The notes: a model not told the origin generated them from the letters alone. A DNA stretch of 13,625 bases from an uncultured Clostridia bacterium (GCA_948505485.1 CAOPQH010000030.1:1-13625); one strand, 5' to 3'; positions 1-6,437 are shown, counted from the first letter of the stretch. Program-made: numbers and translations.

Positions 1-229
1 CATTATTACTCGAAATACAATCGAACAAAATAAAATTTTGGAAAATAATGTAAATATGCTTTTTTGTGTAGCATGTAATTATTGATTTATCAGCATTTTG
101 TAAAAAATCCTATAAGAACACTCACACTAGTATGGATGTTTTTTATTTCCATATACATTTGTATTAACACAACCTCTTCCAATATAATATAAGATATATC
201 TTTATAAATTAAAGTTAAAGAAAGTTTTG
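1..229. other. Intergenic left edge, no gene supported
   Basis: No coding region can be supported here. One plus-strand frame is open from the window edge (base 2) to a TGA at 83-85, 27 codons, which could be the tail of an upstream gene, but it shows no recognisable motif and the composition is not distinctive. A short inverted repeat, TATGGA (131-136) with TCCATA (148-153), encloses a T-rich loop and is not a convincing terminator. The stretch is very AT-rich and otherwise plain. Confidence 0.5.
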
Positions 230-258
230 TTGACAAAAATATGAAGTTATGTTAAAAA
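230..258 (+). promoter_or_regulatory. Predicted sigma-A promoter of the 297-908 gene
   Basis: A perfect -35 hexamer TTGACA (230-235) is followed after 17 bases by TAAAAA (253-258), a 4/6 match to the -10 consensus. Shifting by one base gives TTAAAA with a 16-base spacer. The predicted start falls about 30 bases before the ATG. The AAGGAG ribosome binding site at 284-289 lies 7 bases upstream of that ATG. Confidence 0.6.
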
Positions 259-296
259 TATAAATATCTTATAAAGAAGGAAGAAGGAGAATAGGT

Positions 297-908
297 ATGG
301 AAGGAAATAAGCAAAACACAATTTTAAGCACATTACTATTTATTATAGCAATTTTGATTATAGTAGTAATGGCATTTTTTATTTACAAAATAAACACAGA
401 AAAAAATGAATTAACAAGTAAAGTAAGTAGTTTGGAAAATCAAATTAACACATTACAACAAGAAGAAAATAATATTGCAACTATAGAAAATGATAAAGAA
501 GAACACACGAATATATTAGAAGATATAGTAAAAATGGAAGTATCAGTAGAAGATAAGAATTCTACAGAAGGGATAAAGTATACAACACCTATAGAAATAG
601 AAGATAAAACAGTGTTAAAAAATATATTATCAATTATAAATTCTGCAAAACTATATCCAGATGAAGAATTTGACAGAGAATACGGTGCAGGAGATTACTT
701 TGAAGGATGTCCAGAGTTAATATTATATAATTCAAAAGGAGATAAATATCATATAATGGCTTGTGATAATTTTGATGAATCCAAACCAGAGCCGATGAAT
801 ATATTCTATATTAGCAAAGATGAAAAATATGAAGAAAAAATTTTATACAAAACAAGTTATACATTACAAAGTGAAATAAATAAAATATTCAATGAAAATA
901 AAAGATAA
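297..908 (+). CDS. Single-pass membrane protein with coiled coil, function unknown
   Basis: I do not recognise this 203-residue protein. Residues 1-8 are a short polar N-terminus, residues about 9-30 form one strongly hydrophobic segment, and residues about 33-60 are Glu/Lys/Gln/Asn-rich with heptad-like spacing, suggesting a coiled coil. An acidic linker follows, and then a mixed alpha/beta-looking C-terminal region (about 95-200) with two Cys residues in GCPEL and MACDN. The hydrophobic segment lacks a signal-peptidase site, so it is probably an uncleaved anchor; because Lys5 is the only N-terminal charge, the topology is uncertain but the C-terminal part is probably outside. The start is set by AAGGAG 7 bases upstream of the ATG. 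It appears monocistronic, with its own promoter and a terminator just downstream. No neighbour suggests its job. Confidence 0.85.
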   Translation: MEGNKQNTILSTLLFIIAILIIVVMAFFIYKINTEKNELTSKVSSLENQINTLQQEENNIATIENDKEEHTNILEDIVKMEVSVEDKNSTEGIKYTTPIEIEDKTVLKNILSIINSAKLYPDEEFDREYGAGDYFEGCPELILYNSKGDKYHIMACDNFDESKPEPMNIFYISKDEKYEEKILYKTSYTLQSEINKIFNENKR

Positions 909-931
909 AACTATTCGGTTAAAAAAGGATT

Positions 932-961
932 ATGGGAACTATTTTTAGTTCCTCATTTTTT
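932..961 (+). terminator. Rho-independent terminator, probably bidirectional
   Basis: The stem GGAACTA/TAGTTCC with a TTTT loop (945 is the last loop base) is extended at its base by ATG/CAT across one bulged T and followed by a run of T at 956-961. It ends the 297-908 transcript. On the minus strand the same stem is followed, about 5 bases beyond it, by the complement of the A-run at 921-926, so it could also stop the convergent regulator transcript, whose stop codon is at 996. Confidence 0.75.
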
Positions 962-995
962 ATATTCTAGGAAAATTATCAATTTAAAAACATTT

Positions 996-1625
996 TTATA
1001 CTAACAATGTCACAACATTTCCATCTTTTTTTATAATTCCATCTTCTTTTAAATATTTTAATTCACGCATCATAGCGCTTCTATCCACACTTAAATAATC
1101 TGCTAAATCAGTAAAAGACATAGAAAGATTAAAAGTTTTGCTAATATTTCTAGAAGATAATATTGAAAAATAAGCTAAAAGTTTTTCTCTTGTAGTTCTT
1201 TTAGAAAGAAGTTCTATTCTAGTATTTAAATTCATAATTTTGTTTAAAGCTAAACTTGGCAAAGTTGACGTCAAAATTTCATGAAATTTACAATTTCTTT
1301 TACATTTTTTATTAAAATAATCATACGAAAAAAATAACACATTACATTTTTTCTTGGCTATTACAAATAATTCATTATTAGTTTTTATTTGATTAAAAAC
1401 TTCTCCAAACAAATCATTTTTAGATATGTGTTCAATAATACTTTGACTACCATTACTATCATATCTTATTAAATCTGCAGCTCCATCTAAAAGGATGCAA
1501 AGTTGATTACGATTAACTAAATATGTTGTAACAATTTCTCCTTTAGAGAAGGATTTAGTTTGTGTTTTAGAACAATTAGTTTTAAAATTATTTGTAAATT
1601 GAGTAATATCTAAATCTATTTTCAT
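996..1625 (-). CDS. Crp/Fnr-family transcriptional regulator
   Basis: This 209-residue protein has the usual Crp/Fnr length and layout. An N-terminal effector beta-roll (about 20-105) contains the FSKGE and LLDGAADL motifs. A dimerisation helix (about 125-150) follows, then a C-terminal winged helix-turn-helix (about 151-205) with the helix pair FTDLADYLSVDRSAMMRELKY. The phosphate-binding Arg-Ser of E. coli CRP is absent (FGEVFNQIKTNNELFV), so cAMP is unlikely to be its ligand. There are five Cys: 18, 43, 94, 108 and 112, the last two in CKRNCKFH; a metal or redox centre is possible but unproven. I chose ATG 1625 because AAAGGA lies 11 bases upstream. An in-frame ATG at 1694 would place the promoter and operator inside the gene. 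It is divergent from nrdD and shares an identical palindromic operator with it, so NrdD expression is its probable target (inference). Confidence 0.9.
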   Translation of the reverse strand: MKIDLDITQFTNNFKTNCSKTQTKSFSKGEIVTTYLVNRNQLCILLDGAADLIRYDSNGSQSIIEHISKNDLFGEVFNQIKTNNELFVIAKKKCNVLFFSYDYFNKKCKRNCKFHEILTSTLPSLALNKIMNLNTRIELLSKRTTREKLLAYFSILSSRNISKTFNLSMSFTDLADYLSVDRSAMMRELKYLKEDGIIKKDGNVVTLLV

Positions 1626-1655
1626 AAAAAATAATATCCTTTCTAATATAAAAAT

Positions 1656-1684
1656 ATTATAATATAAATTAGTTGCATTTGCAA
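1656..1684 (-). promoter_or_regulatory. Predicted promoter of the Crp/Fnr regulator
   Basis: Read on the minus strand, TTGCAA (1684 to 1679) is followed after exactly 17 bases by a perfect TATAAT (1661 to 1656), predicting a start near 1649 and a 5' UTR of about 24 nt. The -35 hexamer lies inside the palindrome at 1672-1685, so a protein bound there would block polymerase, which suggests autorepression. A weaker TATATT at 1650-1645 would instead place the palindrome near -40. Confidence 0.65.
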
Positions 1685-1685
1685 C
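1672..1685. promoter_or_regulatory. Palindromic operator, copy 1 (Crp/Fnr-type)
   Basis: The sequence GTTGCATTTGCAAC has perfect 6-bp arms GTTGCA/TGCAAC with a 2-bp centre, the size and symmetry of a Crp/Fnr dimer site. The identical 14-mer recurs at 1869-1882 upstream of nrdD. A lone half-site TGCAAC lies at 1703-1708. That the adjacent regulator binds it is inferred from position and symmetry. Confidence 0.75.
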
Positions 1686-1721
1686 AAAAAACAAAAAAAT
1701 TATGCAACAGATTATTTAAAC

Positions 1722-1750
1722 TTGAGACAAAATGTTTAAATATATACTAT
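1722..1750 (+). promoter_or_regulatory. Weak candidate distal promoter toward nrdD
   Basis: TTGAGA (1722-1727) is separated by 17 bases from TACTAT (1745-1750), four of six matches at each element. It would give nrdD a leader of about 185 nt that includes the phased TGTAA array and the second palindrome. The hexamers are ordinary for sequence this AT-rich, so I rate it low. Confidence 0.25.
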
Positions 1751-1778
1751 TACAGCTTAGCTTAAAAAATATTATTAA

Positions 1779-1805
1779 TGTAATATTAACGTAACAAAAA
1801 TGTAA
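1779..1805. promoter_or_regulatory. 11-bp phased half-site array, copy A (nrdD side)
   Basis: TGTAA at 1779, CGTAA at 1790 and TGTAA at 1801 are spaced exactly 11 bp apart, one helical turn. On the other strand they read TTACA, TTACG, TTACA. Direct repeats at 11-bp phase are typical of OmpR/PhoB-family response regulator sites, for example the TTAACA-type PhoP boxes of Bacillus. The array lies between the two palindromes in the intergenic region of the regulator and nrdD. A matching array is found at 6245-6282. Confidence 0.45.
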
Positions 1806-1868
1806 TAATTGAGCAAAATGGCAAATTAATAGGAATAATTTTTCTAAAACAAACAAAAAACAGATATT

Positions 1869-1882
1869 GTTGCATTTGCAAC
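1869..1882. promoter_or_regulatory. Palindromic operator, copy 2, upstream of nrdD
   Basis: This is an exact second copy of GTTGCATTTGCAAC. Its centre (between 1875 and 1876) lies about 39-41 bp upstream of the transcription start predicted from the -10 at 1903-1908. That matches class II Crp/Fnr activation, where the activator replaces a poor -35 element. Here the -35 region (around 1880-1885, AACGGA) indeed lacks a consensus. Confidence 0.75.
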
Positions 1883-1902
1883 GGAAAAATTAAAAAAATA
1901 CA

Positions 1903-1908
1903 TATAAT
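1903..1908 (+). promoter_or_regulatory. Predicted nrdD -10 element (activator-dependent promoter)
   Basis: A perfect TATAAT lies 38 bases before the nrdD ATG, with a predicted start near 1915. No -35 hexamer lies at 16-18 bp; TTGCAA inside the palindrome is 21 bp away, too far for ordinary recognition. Good -10, poor -35 and an upstream palindrome together suggest a promoter needing activation. Confidence 0.55.
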
Positions 1909-1940
1909 ATGTTTATAGAAAAAACGAGGGGGCAAGTTAA

Positions 1941-4067
1941 ATGAAAGTAATAAAAAGAGATGGAAGAGCTGTAGAATATGATAGAAGCAAAATAAGAGTA
2001 GCAATAGAAAAAGCTAACACAGAGGTAAGACGTCATCAAAAAGCTACTAAAGATGAAATAAATTCAATAATATCATATATTGAAGAATTAAATAAAAAGA
2101 GAATGCTTGTAGAAGATATACAAGACATAATAGAAGAAAAGTTAATGGAAATAGATAAATATGAGTTAGCTAAAAAATATATAGTATATAGATACACTAG
2201 AGCATTAGTAAGAAAACAAAATACTACTGATGAATCTATTTTAGGTTTAATAAGAAATGAAAATAAAGAACTAGCAGAAGAAAATTCTAACAAAAATACT
2301 GTTTTAGCATCAACACAAAGAGATTATATTGCTGGAGAAGTATCAAGAGACTTAACAAATAGATTATTATTACCAGAAAAAATTACAAAAGCTCATGAAG
2401 ATGGAATATTACATTTTCATGATGCAGACTACTTTGTTCAACCAATATTCAACTGTTGTTTAATAAATATAGGAGATATGTTAGATAATGGAACAGTTAT
2501 GAATGGAAAAATGATTGAAACCCCAAAAAGTTTCCAAGTAGCATGTACAATTACAACACAAATTATTGCTGCAGTTGCAAGTAATCAATATGGAGGGCAA
2601 TCTGTAGATTTAAAACATCTTGGTAAATATTTAAGAAAAAGCCATGATAAATTTGTAAAAGAAATAGAAGAAAACTTTAAAGGAAAATTAACCAAAGATA
2701 TAATAGAAGATTTAGTAGAGCAAAGACTTAAAACAGAATTAAGTGCAGGTGTACAAACAATACAATATCAAATAAATACATTGATGACAACAAATGGTCA
2801 ATCACCTTTTGTAACATTATTTTTACATTTAGAGCCAGACGATGAATACATAAAAGAAAATGCTATGATAATAGAAGAAGTTTTAAGACAAAGATATGAA
2901 GGTATAAAAAACGAAAAAGGTGTATATGTCACACCAGCATTTCCAAAATTAGTATATGTTTTAGATGAACATAATTGCTTAAAAGGTGGAAAATATGACT
3001 ATTTAACAAAACTTGCTGTAAAATGTTCATCAAAGAGAATGTACCCAGATTATATTTCAGCTAAAAAAATGAAAGAAAACTACGAAGGAAATGTATTTAG
3101 TCCAATGGGATGTAGAAGTTTCTTATCACCTTGGAAAGATGAAAATGGAAATTATAAATTTGAAGGAAGATTTAATCAAGGTGTTGTAAGTATAAATTTA
3201 CCACAAATAGGAATAATTGCAGATGGAGACGAAGAAAAATTTTGGAAGTTATTTGATGAAAGATTAGAACTATGTAAAGAAGCATTAATGTGTAGACACT
3301 ATGCATTACTAGGAACTTCATCTGATATTAGTCCAATACATTGGAGATATGGAGCAATTGCTAGATTACAAAAAGGAGAAAAAATAGATAAATTATTATA
3401 TGGAGGATATTCAAGTATATCTTTAGGATATATAGGAATATATGAAGTTACTAAAATAATGACAGGAAAATCACATACTACAGAAGAAGGACATGATTTT
3501 GCTATAAAAGTTATGAAACATTTAAATAAAGCTGTTAGTAAATGGAAGAAAGAAACAAACATAGGATTTGCATTATATGGAACTCCAGCAGAAAGTTTAT
3601 GTTATAGATTTGCAAGAATAGATAAAGAAAAATTTGGAAGTATAAAAGATGTAACAGACAAAGGATATTATACAAATTCATATCACATTGATGTAAGAGA
3701 AAAAATTGATGCATTTAAAAAATTACAATTTGAAAGTGAATTTCAAGCATTATCAAGTGGAGGTGCAATATCATATGTAGAAGTTCCAAATATGCAAAAA
3801 AATTTAGAAGCATTAGAAGAAATTGTAAAATTTATATATAACAACATTCAATATGCAGAATTTAATACAAAATCCGATTATTGCCATGAATGTGGATTTG
3901 AAGGAGAAATAATAATAAACGACTACAATCAATGGGAATGTCCACAATGTGGAAATAAAAATCATAGTAAGATGAATGTAACAAGAAGAACTTGTGGGTA
4001 TTTAGGAGAAAATTTTTGGAATGTTGGTAAAACAAAAGAAATTAAATCAAGAGTATTACATTTATAA
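1941..4067 (+). CDS. nrdD: Anaerobic (class III) ribonucleoside-triphosphate reductase
   Basis: NrdD makes deoxyribonucleotides from ribonucleoside triphosphates without oxygen, using a glycyl radical installed by the activase NrdG and formate as the usual reductant. The 708 residues begin with an ATP-cone regulatory domain (about 1-95, MKVIKRDGRAVEYDRSKI). The catalytic barrel follows, with Cys172/Cys173 in FNCCLIN and Cys391 in SPMGCRSF as active-site candidates by analogy with T4 NrdD. The C-terminus has a zinc site, Cys648/Cys651 and Cys667/Cys670, and the glycyl radical loop RRTCGYLGE with Gly686. All key residues are present and the length is normal. GAGGGGG lies 8 bases before the ATG. 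Usually nrdG is next to nrdD; here the next gene, 15 bases on, is a surface protein, so nrdG must be elsewhere. The upstream Crp/Fnr-type palindrome suggests redox- or anaerobiosis-linked control. Confidence 0.97.
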   Translation: MKVIKRDGRAVEYDRSKIRVAIEKANTEVRRHQKATKDEINSIISYIEELNKKRMLVEDIQDIIEEKLMEIDKYELAKKYIVYRYTRALVRKQNTTDESILGLIRNENKELAEENSNKNTVLASTQRDYIAGEVSRDLTNRLLLPEKITKAHEDGILHFHDADYFVQPIFNCCLINIGDMLDNGTVMNGKMIETPKSFQVACTITTQIIAAVASNQYGGQSVDLKHLGKYLRKSHDKFVKEIEENFKGKLTKDIIEDLVEQRLKTELSAGVQTIQYQINTLMTTNGQSPFVTLFLHLEPDDEYIKENAMIIEEVLRQRYEGIKNEKGVYVTPAFPKLVYVLDEHNCLKGGKYDYLTKLAVKCSSKRMYPDYISAKKMKENYEGNVFSPMGCRSFLSPWKDENGNYKFEGRFNQGVVSINLPQIGIIADGDEEKFWKLFDERLELCKEALMCRHYALLGTSSDISPIHWRYGAIARLQKGEKIDKLLYGGYSSISLGYIGIYEVTKIMTGKSHTTEEGHDFAIKVMKHLNKAVSKWKKETNIGFALYGTPAESLCYRFARIDKEKFGSIKDVTDKGYYTNSYHIDVREKIDAFKKLQFESEFQALSSGGAISYVEVPNMQKNLEALEEIVKFIYNNIQYAEFNTKSDYCHECGFEGEIIINDYNQWECPQCGNKNHSKMNVTRRTCGYLGENFWNVGKTKEIKSRVLHL

Positions 4068-4082
4068 TATTGGGGGAATGTA

Positions 4083-4331
4083 ATGTATTTATTAAAAAAT
4101 AGTAAAGGTGTAACTTTAACAGCACTAATTATAACAATAATAATATTATTAATATTAGTTACTACTGCAACATATACAGGAGTTGGTACAATACAAAGTG
4201 CTAGACTAACAACATTTAATACAGAAATGAAAATTATTCAAACAAAAGTAGAAGAATTAAGAAGTAATATAGTTGTAGATGAAGATGGAACTAAAAAAGT
4301 AAATAATGAAAAAATTCTCGAAATGCGGTGA
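4083..4331 (+). CDS. Prepilin-like N-terminal fragment of a surface protein (frameshifted)
   Basis: These 82 residues begin with a short basic leader, a Gly9/Val10 junction and a long hydrophobic helix (KGVTLTALIITIIILLIL), the pattern of type IV prepilin leaders cleaved by prepilin peptidase. The residue five after the cleavage point, normally Glu, is Ala. An alpha-helical segment follows (about 38-62), then the frame stops at TGA 4329-4331 just as a second, 632-residue frame takes over. Similar leaders (GITLIALVITIIVLLIL-type) are known to me from many Clostridia on large secreted proteins, so this fragment most likely belongs to the following frame. GGGGG lies 6 bases upstream of the ATG, and the 15-base gap after nrdD without a terminator implies shared transcription. 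Alone it would be a tiny membrane peptide. Confidence 0.7.
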   Translation: MYLLKNSKGVTLTALIITIIILLILVTTATYTGVGTIQSARLTTFNTEMKIIQTKVEELRSNIVVDEDGTKKVNNEKILEMR

Positions 4332-6204
4332 AGCAGTAGATAATGAAGATGAAGATATTAAAAGTATGATTAATAATTTAAAAGGAAACGGAGTAACTAA
4401 CATAGAAAATGACATAAATAATTACAGAAAGTATACTTCTGAAAAATTATCAACTGAATTAGGTATAGATGAAATAAAGCAATCTGCACCTGTTATAATA
4501 GATATAGAAAATGCAGAAGTAATAAGTATAAAAGGAGTTAAATATCAAGGAATAACATATCATAGATTAAAAGATTTACCAGATAATATAAACAAAATAG
4601 ATAAAAATGATATAACAAAGCAACTTCCAACATTTACAGCTAAACCCAAAGTTACAGTTGATGAGCTTAAAATAGAATTAACAGATATATCCATTAACTC
4701 ACAATACACAAAAAAGTACAAGGTAGAATATAAAATATCAGAAAATGGAGAAAATGAAGAAGGTCAAAATAATGCATCTTGGATAACAGCAGGGGAGAAT
4801 TTAACAAACACTGAATATTCATTTAATGTACAAGAGCCAGGAAATTATAAAATAAGAATTGTAGATGCACAAGGCCAAGAAAGTGAAGTAACACCTGTAG
4901 AAGTACAAGAATTTAAAAGTGAAATAGGAACAACAATAAATTTTGGATATACAGGGAATGTGCAAGAAGCAAAAATACCATGTTCAGGATATTATCAAAT
5001 TGAATGTTGGGGAGCAAGTAACACATTAGAAGATGGAGCACAAGCAAAAGGTGAATATGCAAAAGGAATAATATATATAGAAAAAGACCAAATGTTATAT
5101 GGATATGTAGGACAGGCAAAAAGTCAAGGCACAACAAATGAATGGAATGCAGAAGCAACAGATATACGATTAATACGTAATGATAATTGGGATAATTTTG
5201 ATAGTTTAAAATCAAGAATAATTGTAGCTTCTGGAGGAAATGGACAAGGATATTTTAATGATAGAGGATCTTATATTTCTGGACATCAAGAAGGAAATTC
5301 TATATCAGAAGATTCTACGCAAGATAACATTAATTATTTAGAAAATTCTTCACATTATACAGGAGCAGCATTTACAAACACAGAAATAATTGATGGAAAT
5401 GGTAAAATGCCAGATGCCTCTAGTGGAGAGATGACAACAGGCAATACAGGAAATGGTCATATAAAAATAACGTATTATGGAGATAATGATACTACAGAAA
5501 TTAGTTTACAAGCATTAAACCAAGATAAAAAAATTAAAATAAAGTCAATTAGTGCTAATACAATATTAAAAACTATTATTGTTACAAACCCTAAAGAAGA
5601 AAAAGAAAAAATATATAGTTTAGAAAATGAAAAAGCAATAGTAACAGATTATACACCAACAATGCTAGGAACATATATAATTAGTTCAGTAGATATATTT
5701 GGAAACAAATCAGAAGATTTAAATGTAGATGTAGTAGATGCAAATGTAACTCAAAAATTTTTATATAATGGAACAGCAATTGATGAAAAGATTGGAAATC
5801 TTATTGTAATTGACAATAGCGAAAATCTAGAATATGGTCAAAAAGATAAGTATTGGCAAATTCCTTACTCTAGTAATACAAATAAAGTAGAAGCCTTTTC
5901 ACAAAATAAAATTAATGTTACAGATTTAAAAGGATTAGAAATTAATATTTCAGCAATATGTGATTACAATCAAATTGTTTCAAATGACATATATGTAGGA
6001 CTTGTAAATGAACAAAATAATGCAGTAGAATATATTAAATATGAATTGCTAAATACAAAAGATTCTGATAAAAAAAGTATTACATTAGATGTATCTGAAT
6101 TAACAGGAGAATTTTATTTAAAGATATCAATACAAAGTAATGGTGATAATCCATTAAATTCTAATTTAGAAGGAAGAATATATTCTATACTAGAAAATTA
6201 TTAG
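4306..6204 (+). CDS. Gly-rich extracellular protein, C-terminal part of frameshifted gene
   Basis: The frame is open from 4303 and its first ATG is at 4306, but no ribosome binding site precedes that ATG and the product has no secretion signal. It is therefore best read as the body of the protein started at 4083. Approximate layout of the 632 residues: a region ending in GVKYQGITYHRLKDLP (about 1-95); an Ig/fibronectin-like beta domain (about 108-205, with SWITAGENLTNTEYSF and PGNYKIRIVDAQGQES); a Gly-rich carbohydrate- or adhesin-type domain (about 208-390, beginning FGYTGNVQEAKIPCSGYY and including LKSRIIVASGGNGQG); another Ig-like stretch (about 395-480); and a C-terminal beta-sandwich-like module (about 482-632). 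A one-base deletion between 4303 and 4328 would join both frames into a protein of about 705 residues. The role is probably surface adhesion or display, by inference; no enzymatic motif is seen. It may be a pseudogene or a sequencing error. Confidence 0.75.
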   Translation: MKKFSKCGEAVDNEDEDIKSMINNLKGNGVTNIENDINNYRKYTSEKLSTELGIDEIKQSAPVIIDIENAEVISIKGVKYQGITYHRLKDLPDNINKIDKNDITKQLPTFTAKPKVTVDELKIELTDISINSQYTKKYKVEYKISENGENEEGQNNASWITAGENLTNTEYSFNVQEPGNYKIRIVDAQGQESEVTPVEVQEFKSEIGTTINFGYTGNVQEAKIPCSGYYQIECWGASNTLEDGAQAKGEYAKGIIYIEKDQMLYGYVGQAKSQGTTNEWNAEATDIRLIRNDNWDNFDSLKSRIIVASGGNGQGYFNDRGSYISGHQEGNSISEDSTQDNINYLENSSHYTGAAFTNTEIIDGNGKMPDASSGEMTTGNTGNGHIKITYYGDNDTTEISLQALNQDKKIKIKSISANTILKTIIVTNPKEEKEKIYSLENEKAIVTDYTPTMLGTYIISSVDIFGNKSEDLNVDVVDANVTQKFLYNGTAIDEKIGNLIVIDNSENLEYGQKDKYWQIPYSSNTNKVEAFSQNKINVTDLKGLEINISAICDYNQIVSNDIYVGLVNEQNNAVEYIKYELLNTKDSDKKSITLDVSELTGEFYLKISIQSNGDNPLNSNLEGRIYSILENY

Positions 6205-6244
6205 AAACTATTAAATGCAGAAAATTACTTCAAAATACAGAATA

Positions 6245-6282
6245 TTACATTAAAATGTAACATTTGTGTAATCAAAATGTAA
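6245..6282. promoter_or_regulatory. 11-bp phased half-site array, copy B (LPXTG gene)
   Basis: TTACA at 6245 is followed by TGTAA at 6256, 6267 and 6278, all exactly 11 bp apart. The first two form a perfect 16-bp palindrome (6245-6260). Read on the minus strand the three repeats are TTTACA, ATTACA and GTTACA with 5-bp spacers. The array lies about 30 bp upstream of the -35 element at 6314, a plausible activator position. It matches the array at 1779-1805 in both half-site and phasing, so one response-regulator-type protein may control both. Confidence 0.45.
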
Positions 6283-6313
6283 ACAAAAATATTATAAAAT
6301 ATAGAAAAAACTA

Positions 6314-6342
6314 TTGACTTTAAAAAAAAACAAGTATAAAAT
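6314..6342 (+). promoter_or_regulatory. Predicted sigma-A promoter of the LPXTG protein gene
   Basis: TTGACT (6314-6319), a 5/6 match, is followed after 17 bases by TAAAAT (6337-6342), also 5/6. The predicted start near 6349 gives a 5' UTR of about 138 nt containing the large inverted repeat at 6376-6437. Confidence 0.65.
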
Positions 6343-6375
6343 ATAAGATGAAAACAAAAGAAATTTTATATATAT

Positions 6376-6437
6376 TTTATACAATTTAAAATAACTATGT
6401 CGAAAAAAATTATTCGTCGTATAAAAAATTGTATAAA
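6376..6437 (+). promoter_or_regulatory. Long hairpin in the 5' UTR of the LPXTG gene
   Basis: A perfect 12-bp inverted repeat, TTTATACAATTT (6376-6387) and AAATTGTATAAA (6426-6437), encloses a second stem, TATGTCG (6396-6402) with CGTCGTA (6415-6421), which has one mismatch and one G-U pair. A competing inner pairing CGAA/TTCG (6401-6404/6413-6416) is possible. There is no T-run after it, so it is not a terminator. It ends about 38 bases before the ribosome binding site and could affect mRNA stability or translation, or be a protein site in DNA. Confidence 0.45.

Noticed and set aside
2..85. Open plus-strand frame from the window edge
   Set aside because: Only 27 codons before a stop, with no recognisable motif; could be chance in AT-rich sequence.
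49..103. TGTAA at 49, 74 and 99, evenly 25 bp apart
   Set aside because: Not at helical phase, flanks unrelated, no promoter tied to them; probably chance.
1626..1694. A longer start (ATG 1694) for the Crp/Fnr regulator, adding 23 residues
   Set aside because: It would place the promoter -10, -35 and palindromic operator inside the gene and has no ribosome binding site; ATG 1625 has AAAGGA upstream.
1695..1940. NrdR boxes upstream of nrdD
   Set aside because: I looked for pairs resembling ACACWATATWTTGTGT and saw none.
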